Positions 57,195-64,000 of a DNA stretch of 64,000 bases are shown here, one piece after another. The position numbers were made by a program, and so were the translations under genes. Every line of letters starts with the position of its first letter. Within the stretch, counting starts at the first letter, position 1. Source of the DNA: Bacteroidaceae bacterium (GTDB lineage: Bacteria > Bacteroidota > Bacteroidia > Bacteroidales > Bacteroidaceae); NCBI GenBank assembly GCA_017535725.1, contig JAFXTO010000041.1:1-64000 (forward strand). Direction: 5' to 3'. The notes below the pieces were generated by a model, which was not told where the DNA came from, made no database searches, and saw only the letters and a list, made by a program, of their open reading frames with translations.

Positions 57195-58670
57195 TTATTC
57201 TTTTCTTTCGGGCAGGGTGATGGGGAATAGCGGGTGGTCGGTGTGTTCCTCGTAGATGACCTGTACGAGCTGACGAACAATATCGGGGTAGGAGTCGGCG
57301 AGGTCGTTGTCCTCGTGCGGGTCGTCCGTCAGGTTGTAGAGCTTGGGCTGTCCACTTTTCACCACCAGCTTCCACGGGCCACGCCTTACGCCCAGCATAT
57401 CCGTTTCGTGAAATTCCCAATAGAGATGGTCGTGCATCGCCTGCTCTCCCTCGCCCGTCAGGGTCGGCAGGATGGACAGTCCGTCGGTGGGCTGCCCCAC
57501 GGGAAATCCTGCTATGTCGCAGAACGTGGGCATGAGGTCGTAGAACGCAAAGGGGAGGTCGCTCTCGCTGCCTGCCTGTACTTTTCCCGGCCATCGCACG
57601 ATGAAGGGGATGCGTATTCCGCCCTCGTGGGTGCTGCGCTTGAGGCCGCGGAACTTGCCGTCGTGGTTGAAGTATTTGGGGTCTGCTCCACCTTCCTCAT
57701 GAGGACCATTGTCGCTGGTGAAGATGACCACGGTGTTGTCGGCCAGGCCGCATTCCTCCAAGACCTCCATGATTTCGCCCACCTGAGCGTCCAGCCGCGT
57801 AATCATGGCAGCGAACTGTGCATGAGCCTCTGGGGTGGGGTTGTAGCGTGAGGGGTTGTCGCCCTTGAATGTGCGCTCCGGCAGCAGCTTGCCGCGGAAG
57901 GCTTGTAGCAGCGAATCGTCTGGTTGGCGCAGTTCCGCGTGGGGTAGGGTGTAGGTGAAGATACCCAGGAAGGGCGTTTCCTTGTCCTGGCGGCGCAGCC
58001 AGTCCACGGCGCGTCGGTGAATAATGTCGGCGCTGTACTGCTGGCGGTTGTCATAGTCGGCGCCATACATCGCGTGCTGGATATTCTGCTCCAGCACCTC
58101 GCGTACCACCGCCGTGTCGCCAGCCCAGCGGCTGTAGCGGTTGAGGAAGTTCGGGAAGTAGAGATGTGCCTGGAACTGACAGATGTAGCCGAAGAACTCG
58201 TCCACTCCCCGCTTGTCCGGTGTCGAGGCGCTGCCCTCGTAGCCCCCTGCCCACTTGCCGAACATGCCCGTTCGGTAGCCTTGGGCGCGGAACAGTTCCG
58301 GCAGGATGGCTCGTGCGGGGTCGTAGGGTTCCTGTCCCACCACGGCGTAATCCACATTCGCTCCGTATTCTACACGCCCCTGCCAGTACTCTTTGTTGCC
58401 GCGAACATGAGTGTGCCCGGAATGTTGCCCCGTCATGAAACAGGCCCTGGAAGGAGCCGACACGGGACTGCCTGCATAGGCTGATGTCATCCGCATTCCC
58501 TGTGCTGCCAGTCGGTCGATATGGGGTGTCTTGAAATGCTGCTGGCCGTAGCACGAGAGATCGCCATAGCCCATGTCGTCGCACATGATATACAGAATGT
58601 TAGGGCGTTGCTGAGCGGCCGCAGGAAGAGCCAGCAGCGTCAAGGTCATCGTTCGGAAGCGCATGAGCAT
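57195..58670 (-). CDS. sulfatase (S1 family, serine type)
   Basis: 491 residues with a short signal peptide. Metal ligands in NILYIMCDDMGYGD; the active-site motif is PVSAPSRACFMTG (about residue 68), with Ser where others have Cys, so it needs an anaerobic sulfatase-maturating enzyme to make formylglycine. FTSDNGPHEEGGAD and GGIRIPFIVRWPG complete the site. It follows the GH97 gene by 28 bp in the same direction, consistent with joint glycan breakdown. Substrate unknown. Confidence 0.93.
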   Translation of the reverse strand: MLMRFRTMTLTLLALPAAAQQRPNILYIMCDDMGYGDLSCYGQQHFKTPHIDRLAAQGMRMTSAYAGSPVSAPSRACFMTGQHSGHTHVRGNKEYWQGRVEYGANVDYAVVGQEPYDPARAILPELFRAQGYRTGMFGKWAGGYEGSASTPDKRGVDEFFGYICQFQAHLYFPNFLNRYSRWAGDTAVVREVLEQNIQHAMYGADYDNRQQYSADIIHRRAVDWLRRQDKETPFLGIFTYTLPHAELRQPDDSLLQAFRGKLLPERTFKGDNPSRYNPTPEAHAQFAAMITRLDAQVGEIMEVLEECGLADNTVVIFTSDNGPHEEGGADPKYFNHDGKFRGLKRSTHEGGIRIPFIVRWPGKVQAGSESDLPFAFYDLMPTFCDIAGFPVGQPTDGLSILPTLTGEGEQAMHDHLYWEFHETDMLGVRRGPWKLVVKSGQPKLYNLTDDPHEDNDLADSYPDIVRQLVQVIYEEHTDHPLFPITLPERKE

Positions 58671-58698
58671 AGTTTTTTTGTTTAGGTAGAACGCACCT

Positions 58699-60642
58699 TT
58701 ATTCGATCACCCCGGCGAATCCGCCGTTGCGGACCATCTGGATATGGAGTTTGGTGCTCTTGCTTACCGCTGCTTTCTCCTGACGGTAGTCCATAGCCAT
58801 GCGATTGGCGTTCACACCATCCACGAAAGAACTCATCTGCAAGGTCTTGCCTTCCGGCAGGAAGCTGAGTGTGACGTCCAGCTCGCGCTGCTTGTCGTTG
58901 GTGATGCCGCCGATGAACCACTTCTGTCCCTTGCGCTTGGCCATGACGATATACTGTCCGGCCTCTGCTGCCAGCACACGGGTCTCGTCCCAGTTCACGG
59001 GAACGCTGGTGAGGAAATCGCGGCAGTCGGGCCATTTGTCGTAGCGGCAGGGATTGTCCATCAGCATCTGCAGGTTGCTCTCGAAGAGCACGAAGACGGC
59101 CATATTGTACACCTTTGTGCCTACACCCGGACAGATGGGACGGTTGCCGTGATAGTCTTCCGGCTGATAGCAAAGCATAGAGCCGGGAGTGTAGTCCATG
59201 GGGCCTACGGCATTGCGCAGGAAGGGGAACCAAAGGCTGTTCTTAGGTGTGCAGCTGCCGTTGTATTCCATGCCGCGAACGCCCTCGTAGGTCAACACAT
59301 TAGGATAGCGGTATTCCAGTCCGCTGGGGTGGAAGGCTCCGTGGAAGTCTATCATGATGTGGTGCTTGGCAGCTTCCTTCGCCACACGGTCGTAGTAATC
59401 CACCATCCATTGGTCCTGACGGTCCATGAAGTCGATTTTCGTACCCACGATACCCCACTCCTCGAACTTCTGGAACAGATCCATGTGATGTTCCACCGTG
59501 AGCCAGGGCAACCAAACCCAGATACCCACGTTCTTGGACTTGGCATAACGGATCAGCTCAGGCAGATTCACTTCGGGATTGGTGCGGTAGGGGTCGCGGG
59601 TGTCTAGCGCCCAGCCCTCGTCCATAATGAGATAGGGAACTCCATTGCGCGATGCGAAATCCACGAAATACTTATACGTGTCGAGGTTGATGCCGCTCTT
59701 GAAGGTCACGTCGGCTCCGTAGGGAATGCCGTTGAGCCAGTCCCAGCAGGTCTGTCCGGGCTTGATCCAGCTGGTATCGTCAATCTGGCATTTCTGCGCC
59801 AGACGCATAGGCATGGTGTTCTCTGCCAGCCGGCCGTCCTCCTGGGTGATGAGCAGATAGCGCCAGGGGAAGGTTCGTGTGCCGCTGGTCTTGGCGATAT
59901 AGTCGGCTTCTTTCAGGATGCGCTGGCTACGGTCGCCCTGATCCTCATATTCCAGGGGAGTCTTGGGCTGAATGGCCGTCAGGCTATTGTCCGCATTGCC
60001 CTTCAGGAACAGGCCGGGATAGCTGATGAGGTCGAATTCACTCAGCAGCACCTTCTGGTTCTTGCCCATGATGAGCACGGGCAGCTCTGTCATTCGGTCG
60101 TCTGCCTTCCACTCGTTGCTCTTGACAAAGGAGTAGTTCTCCTCGCAGCTGGTCTTGAAACCGCCAGGCTGCTGCAGCACCAGGTCGCAGGCCTCGGCCA
60201 GCTGGAACACCGTATTCTCCTGCATGACTTCTATCTCGCCGGGGAGCGAGGTTCTCATGCGGAATGCCACGCCGTCGTCGTACAGACGGAAGTCCACAGC
60301 GTAGCCGCCTTTCATCTCCAGCGTCAGTAGCGTATAGTTGTTCTCCACCTGACTGAATTTCAGAGGGAACAGAGGCGTCACCGTTTCCTTGACCATGCGT
60401 ACGCTCTTTTTCTTGAGCGCAGGTTTCGTGCCTAATGTTTTGTCACTCAACTGCATACCAATCACGCTCTGCTTCAGCAGCGTCTCGCCGTGGCTGACCA
60501 CATCATAATAAATGCGGTCCGAGAGCGTAACGCTCACAATGGTCTGTCCGTCAGGACTCTGTGCGTTAATAACCTTCTGTGCATAACCTGCGATGCAGGC
60601 TACTGCCATGATAATCAGGGAAAAGAACCTTCTTGTTTTCAT
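58699..60642 (-). CDS. glycoside hydrolase family 97
   Basis: 647 residues with signal peptide (FFSLIIMAVACIAGYAQ). N-terminal beta-sandwich, then the barrel with WIKPGQTCWDW, YLIMDEGWA, NVGIWVWLPW and IMIDFHGAFHPSG (about 425-437). The Asp in IDFHG fits the retaining alpha-galactosidase branch of GH97 rather than the inverting SusB-like branch; a Glu follows in LTYEGVRGMEYNG. First gene of an operon with the sulfatase. Confidence 0.92.
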   Translation of the reverse strand: MKTRRFFSLIIMAVACIAGYAQKVINAQSPDGQTIVSVTLSDRIYYDVVSHGETLLKQSVIGMQLSDKTLGTKPALKKKSVRMVKETVTPLFPLKFSQVENNYTLLTLEMKGGYAVDFRLYDDGVAFRMRTSLPGEIEVMQENTVFQLAEACDLVLQQPGGFKTSCEENYSFVKSNEWKADDRMTELPVLIMGKNQKVLLSEFDLISYPGLFLKGNADNSLTAIQPKTPLEYEDQGDRSQRILKEADYIAKTSGTRTFPWRYLLITQEDGRLAENTMPMRLAQKCQIDDTSWIKPGQTCWDWLNGIPYGADVTFKSGINLDTYKYFVDFASRNGVPYLIMDEGWALDTRDPYRTNPEVNLPELIRYAKSKNVGIWVWLPWLTVEHHMDLFQKFEEWGIVGTKIDFMDRQDQWMVDYYDRVAKEAAKHHIMIDFHGAFHPSGLEYRYPNVLTYEGVRGMEYNGSCTPKNSLWFPFLRNAVGPMDYTPGSMLCYQPEDYHGNRPICPGVGTKVYNMAVFVLFESNLQMLMDNPCRYDKWPDCRDFLTSVPVNWDETRVLAAEAGQYIVMAKRKGQKWFIGGITNDKQRELDVTLSFLPEGKTLQMSSFVDGVNANRMAMDYRQEKAAVSKSTKLHIQMVRNGGFAGVIE

Positions 60643-60689
60643 AGGAACTATTTGTTTTTAAAGTTTCATCTACTAATCATACTTCTTTA

Positions 60690-60923
60690 CTATGCAGCCC
60701 GACCTATCTCATGCAAAAATTCGGGGGCAAGGTCGGCGCCATTGGCCCACTCGATTGTGTAGCCAGTCAGTCCGTACTGGATGAACTTGTCAAGGTCAAG
60801 CAACTCGCCGAAAACCTCTCCTGTCAAATAAGGCTTCAGGTCGGCCAGCTTGCGTGTCCCATCGTTGAAGGTGAGCATCAACTCGTAGTCCTTCACGTAA
60901 TCAACGTCTATTATTTTCAACAT
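60690..60923 (-). CDS. DUF2442 family protein
   Basis: 77 residues (VDYVKDYELMLTFNDGTRKLADLKPYL...YGLTGYTIEWANGADLAPEFLHEIG), typical DUF2442. It follows a DUF4160 gene; these pairs are common in bacteria and suspected toxin-antitoxin-like modules. Confidence 0.88.
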   Translation of the reverse strand: MLKIIDVDYVKDYELMLTFNDGTRKLADLKPYLTGEVFGELLDLDKFIQYGLTGYTIEWANGADLAPEFLHEIGRAA

Positions 60924-61011
60924 GTCGTTCTCCTTTCTTTATTAAAGTGATTGAATATTCATTCGACCTCTTCTGCGCTCGGAAATGCAAGTAACTTGCT
61001 CTGCGCTCGCT

Positions 61012-61269
61012 TTATCGTAGAGGTTCTATCCTTCCCAACTTCTCACCTTTCTGCGCTTTCTCCCAGAGGGTGAGAATCTCAGCCTCATGCAAATCCATCC
61101 ATTCGTTCACCTTTGCAATCACTTTCGATGGAGCCTTGCCGTCAACCACTCGGTCGAGCACACTGATGCAGCACTCATATTCTCCGTAAGTGAAATGTAT
61201 GTGAGGTGGATTATGGTCACGCCAATAGAGGCTAATGATAATTCCAAAGAATTTGCTGATTTCTGGCAT
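61012..61269 (-). CDS. DUF4160 family protein
   Basis: 85 residues. ISLYWRDHNPPHIHFTYGEYE is the DUF4160 signature (HxPPHxH), and a C-terminal helix with EWMDLHEAEIL follows. First gene of a two-gene operon with DUF2442; preceded by a TATCTTTG box at 61302-61309. Confidence 0.9.
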   Translation of the reverse strand: MPEISKFFGIIISLYWRDHNPPHIHFTYGEYECCISVLDRVVDGKAPSKVIAKVNEWMDLHEAEILTLWEKAQKGEKLGRIEPLR

Positions 61270-61301
61270 AATGTTCTTTCGCTATTTCTTGTTTTTGGGT
61301 G

Positions 61302-61309
61302 CAAAGATA
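61302..61309 (-). promoter_or_regulatory. DUF4160-DUF2442 promoter -7 box
   Basis: TATCTTTG, 33 bp before the DUF4160 start. Confidence 0.65.
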
Positions 61310-61787
61310 CAACTTTTCTTGAAAAGAAAGTATTTTTGGGTATTAAAAAAGGTGAATCCGTGATTATTTCTTCGATTTTGTTCTCGCGCGTGCGCGTATT
61401 CTTCTTCGGATTTTCTTCTCTTTCTTTTTCTTTCTCTTTGTAAGAAAGGGGTGTGGGGGAACCATTCCTTTCTCTTTCTCCTTCTTTCTCTTCTTACAAA
61501 GGGGGCTGATTGTCTCACTTTTGTCTCACTTTTGGCTCACCGCTTAGCCTTGAATGTATTATAAAGTTCATATTTACAGAATGTTACGATGGCAATTCTC
61601 TGGCTCACTTTTGTCTCACTTTTGGTTCACTTTCTTCTCGTGACTCCATTTTCCTGAGACAACGGAAGAACCAGTTGCGGTCGGCTCCGAGCTTTCGCTG
61701 GAAGACTGACGTTTCTTCTGCCAACAAGAGGAATTCCGACGATTTATTGGTAAAAACGTCGCATAATATGCGATATTTCTTGTTTTT

Positions 61788-61819
61788 GTTTGACAATTCG
61801 ACATTATTAAAGTATCTTT
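61788..61819 (+). promoter_or_regulatory. fic promoter
   Basis: TTTG, 20-bp spacer, TATCTTTG: full Bacteroidetes consensus, about 60 bp before the start. Confidence 0.75.
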
Positions 61820-61877
61820 GCCGCAGAATTTGCGACATTTTATTTAGTTTTTTGTCGTACAACGTACAAAATGTGTT

Positions 61878-63233
61878 ATGTATATACACGAAAGAGACAA
61901 TTGGACAAACTTCCGTTGGGACGCTTCGCAGGTTTCGCTCCTTCAGGAAAAAGTATTCCGTAAACAAGGTCTGCTTTATGGTAGGCTGAGTTCTTTGGGC
62001 TTTGACAGCAAGCTGCGAGCGATGGCAGAGAACCTCACTTATGACGTGGTGCATTCTTCTGAGATAGAAGGCATCCAGCTTAACGTGGATCAGGTTCGTT
62101 CTTCCATTGCCAGAAAGCTTGGAATCGAGAACGTGAAATATACTGCACCTTCGCATTATGTCGATTCCGTTGTAAGTGTTATGCTCGAAGCTATTCAACA
62201 CTATGATATGCCTCTCAGTAAAGATAAGCTGTGCGCTTGGCAAGCTGCTTTCTTTCCTTTTGGCTATAACGAAGGCGGTCGGATAGAGATTGGCCAGTAC
62301 CGAACAAATGAGGAGCATATTGTCAGTGGAATGTTTGGACGCGAGAAAATTCACTATATTGCTCCGTCTCCAGACCGCGTAGAAGAGGAAATGGAAAAGT
62401 TCCTGACGTGGTTTGATGGAGAAGAGCCTGTGAGCAGCGTCATTCGTTCTGCCATCGCTCATTTCTGGTTTGTGAGCATTCATCCCTTTGAGGATGGCAA
62501 TGGTCGGCTGGCTCGTATCCTTTCTGACATGCTTCTGGCTCGTGGAGAGAAGAGTGAGTTCCGTTTCTATAATGTCTCATCACAGATTAACAAGGACAAT
62601 AATCACTACTACAACATTCTTGAACGCATGCAGCATGGCGATGGTGACATTACAGAGTGGTTAGTATGGTATATGCAGAAGTTGGTGGATGCTCTCGACG
62701 AGGCAGAAACCATCGTGACTACTATCTTGAACAAGAGTTTCTTCTGGCAGAAGGCATCGTCTGTGCCCATGACAGAACGACAGACTCAAATGCTCAACCT
62801 TTTTCTTGATGGCTATGAGGCAAAGATAACGTCAAAGACGTGGGCGGCATTGGCAAAATGCTCGAAGGACACCGCCCTTCGTGATATCCAGGACTTGGTT
62901 GACAAGAACATTCTGATTGAGGATATACCAGGAGCAAAGCGACCAAGCTACTCCATCGTCTATGACGCAGAGGACTTGTCGCAATTCTTTACCGGGGTAA
63001 GCATCACAGAGGAAATTGGCATTCCATATCTCCATGCATTGTTCAGAGGAAAGAAGCCTATCTGCGAAAGAATTCTAAGGTTCGATGCAGAGCGATACCA
63101 GAAAGGAGATCTGCCTTTGTCCAATCTGCTCAGTAAATACTGCTCGTATATAGTTGCAAGCAATGGAGAATTGCAAAATGAATCGCTAATCAGCTACACC
63201 GTTATTCATCCACCGATGCAGCCGCATCCATAA
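61878..63233 (+). CDS. Fic family protein with N-terminal DUF4172
   Basis: 451 residues. N-terminal DUF4172 region contains SSEIEG (about 60-65), the (S/T)xxxE(G/N) inhibitory helix, so self-inhibition is expected. The Fic core has HPFEDGNGRLAR (about 201-212), the complete AMP-transfer motif. A C-terminal winged-helix-like part (TWAALAKCSKDTALRDIQDLVDKNIL) follows. It probably adenylylates a protein substrate. The stop codon lies in the first unit of a 22-bp repeat array. Confidence 0.92.
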   Translation: MYIHERDNWTNFRWDASQVSLLQEKVFRKQGLLYGRLSSLGFDSKLRAMAENLTYDVVHSSEIEGIQLNVDQVRSSIARKLGIENVKYTAPSHYVDSVVSVMLEAIQHYDMPLSKDKLCAWQAAFFPFGYNEGGRIEIGQYRTNEEHIVSGMFGREKIHYIAPSPDRVEEEMEKFLTWFDGEEPVSSVIRSAIAHFWFVSIHPFEDGNGRLARILSDMLLARGEKSEFRFYNVSSQINKDNNHYYNILERMQHGDGDITEWLVWYMQKLVDALDEAETIVTTILNKSFFWQKASSVPMTERQTQMLNLFLDGYEAKITSKTWAALAKCSKDTALRDIQDLVDKNILIEDIPGAKRPSYSIVYDAEDLSQFFTGVSITEEIGIPYLHALFRGKKPICERILRFDAERYQKGDLPLSNLLSKYCSYIVASNGELQNESLISYTVIHPPMQPHP

Positions 63234-63398
63234 GCTCATGCAGCTGCATCCATAAGCTTATGCAGCTGCATCCATAAGCTCATGCAGCCGCATCCATAAG
63301 CTCATGCAGCTGCATCCATAAGCTTATGCGGCCGCATCCATAGGCCGATGCCGCTGCATCCATAAGCTTATGCCGCCGCATCCATAAGCCGATGCACT
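63220..63398. repeat. 22-bp tandem repeat array, eight copies
   Basis: Units such as GCAGCTGCATCCATAAGCTT + AT. Variants change AAGCTT to AAGCTC, AGGCCG and AAGCCG. Several units contain the palindromes CAGCTG and CATAAGCTTATG. The array overlaps the end of fic and fills most of the gap to the TSCPD gene. Confidence 0.92.
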
Positions 63399-63417
63399 TA
63401 GGTTCACATCGTTTCTG

Positions 63418-63672
63418 CTACTCGCTCTTTAGTTGCTTGAGTGCCTGACAGAGTTGGTCGGGACAAGACGTGGGCTTGGCGCCGCAACGGATGCCGTCCA
63501 GCTTACGGATGACGTCATCCACTTTCTGTCCTGTCACCAGCTTGCAGATACCCTGCAGATTGCCGTTGCAACCGCCCAGAAAACTGACCTCCTGAATTAC
63601 TTCCTGTTCATCGACGGCCACCGAAATCAGCTTTGAGCACGTCCCTTGTGTGATGTATTCTATTCGCTTCAT
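63418..63672 (-). CDS. TSCPD domain protein (TIGR03905 type)
   Basis: 84 residues. TQGTCSKLISVAVDEQEVIQEVSFLGGCNGNLQGI and CGAKPTSCPDQL match the small stand-alone TSCPD proteins related to the C-terminus of class II ribonucleotide reductases; Cys residues may bind metal. Function unknown. Confidence 0.9.
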   Translation of the reverse strand: MKRIEYITQGTCSKLISVAVDEQEVIQEVSFLGGCNGNLQGICKLVTGQKVDDVIRKLDGIRCGAKPTSCPDQLCQALKQLKSE

Positions 63673-63731
63673 ATAGGTTGTTGTTTTGGTTAAAGAATTA
63701 CTTTTGTTGGTTTTGACTTACGATTTATGTA

Positions 63732-64000
63732 TCACCTTTTTACAAATCCCTTTTCCTTCCATTTTCCAGACCTCCACCGTCGCACGAGAATGATACCTCT
63801 TATGTTCTCGTCGAGGGCAAAGCCAATCCACATACCGACGAGCCCGTAACCGAAGGGGATGCCAATGATATAACTCACACCGACGGCCACACTCCATTGG
63901 AAGATAACGCCCACGACGAAGGGATAGAAGGTGTCGCCTGTGGCACGCAAGGTACTGCCGGCGAAAATATTGGCCGTGCGACCCACTTCCAGAAAGATAT
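63732..64000 (-). CDS. MATE family efflux transporter, C-terminal part
   Basis: The frame is open to the window edge; only the last about 88 residues are present. VGRTANIFAGSTLRATGDTFYPFVVGV, then two hydrophobic segments and the basic tail RRWRSGKWKEKGFVKR, match the C-terminal helices of MATE Na+/H+-drug antiporters. Confidence 0.8.
   Translation of the reverse strand, partial: IFLEVGRTANIFAGSTLRATGDTFYPFVVGVIFQWSVAVGVSYIIGIPFGYGLVGMWIGFALDENIRGIILVRRWRSGKWKEKGFVKR

Larger units (their letters stand above)
61270..61877. other. 608-bp intergenic region
   Basis: Holds the DUF4160 promoter (61302-61309, minus), a 27-bp direct repeat, CTCACTTTTGTCTCACTTTT plus seven bases, at 61514-61540 and 61604-61630 (90 bp apart), and the fic promoter (TTTG, 20 bp, TATCTTTG at about 61788-61819). 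The minus-strand frame under the second repeat has protein-like codons but no recognisable family. Confidence 0.6.

Noticed and set aside
61605..62483. 292-residue minus-strand frame under the fic 5' half
   Set aside because: It overlaps a clearly real fic gene. The part before fic has protein-like codons, but no family could be named.
63220..63398. CRISPR-like array after fic
   Set aside because: Direct tandem repeats of 22 bp with no spacers.

Overview
The window is a Bacteroidales chromosome segment, most likely Prevotella-like, carrying one end of a large prophage. The assignment rests on promoters of the TAnnTTTG type and on host genes typical of this order (DUF4301, GH97, serine-type sulfatase, FadL/OmpP1-like porin, pyruvate phosphate dikinase). 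Positions 1 to about 42,640 are phage; the left end of the prophage lies outside the window. Positions from about 42,700 to 64,000 are host.

Phage layout, left to right. A partial plus-strand gene of unknown function (1-375) converges on a terminator. On the minus strand follow three tandem paralogous small genes, a lysis cassette (holin-like, GH24 lysozyme, membrane-anchored spanin-like protein), a small tail-associated gene, and a complete diversity-generating retroelement (DGR): reverse transcriptase, template repeat (TR), and a target gene with a C-type-lectin-like variable region (VR). Upstream come an SGNH-hydrolase tail fibre, a connector, a small protein sharing the DGR target's N-terminal domain, the major capsid protein and a scaffold. 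Between divergent promoters lies a plus-strand block with a conserved small gene, a rhomboid-like membrane protein, the large terminase and two small genes. Minus-strand genes then resume: portal, a 5,611-residue polyvalent protein (ParB-like, pyrophosphatase-like, methyltransferase, SNF2-type helicase, metallopeptidase-like and LPD38-like regions) and two probable internal virion proteins. The right end holds a GTPNK-type small gene, a 19-copy 11-bp repeat array between AT-rich flanks, and a tyrosine integrase. I found no tape-measure gene; with a large ejectable protein next to the portal this suggests a short-tailed phage.

The most unusual signal is a set of short hairpin repeats spread through the phage and not seen in the host part. 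There are about 45 copies in at least three families. Flanks and loops are conserved, but stems change in a compensatory way, so base pairing rather than sequence is kept. All copies of the asymmetric families lie in one genome orientation, whichever strand the surrounding gene uses. Eighteen lie in frame inside the giant gene and others inside the terminase, rhomboid, tail and lysis-region genes. They resemble the Rickettsia palindromic elements in behaviour but not in sequence.

A second new-looking signal is a phage promoter class: four minus-strand copies of an AT-rich TTAAAAnnTAAAA-type box placed exactly 37 bp (outer edge to -7 box) from a TAnnTTTG box. They stand before the three-paralog operon, the lysis cassette, the scaffold/capsid operon and the ejection-protein operon.

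Host region: ppdK, tRNA-Arg(TCT), DUF4301, a RelA/SpoT protein with a degenerate hydrolase domain, a secreted 14-repeat MORN protein, a YhcH-family protein, glycogen branching enzyme, a Gly/Ser/Tyr-rich secreted protein, a FadL/OmpP1-like outer-membrane protein, a GH97 plus sulfatase operon, a DUF4160/DUF2442 pair, a Fic protein followed by 22-bp tandem repeats, a TSCPD protein and a partial MATE transporter.
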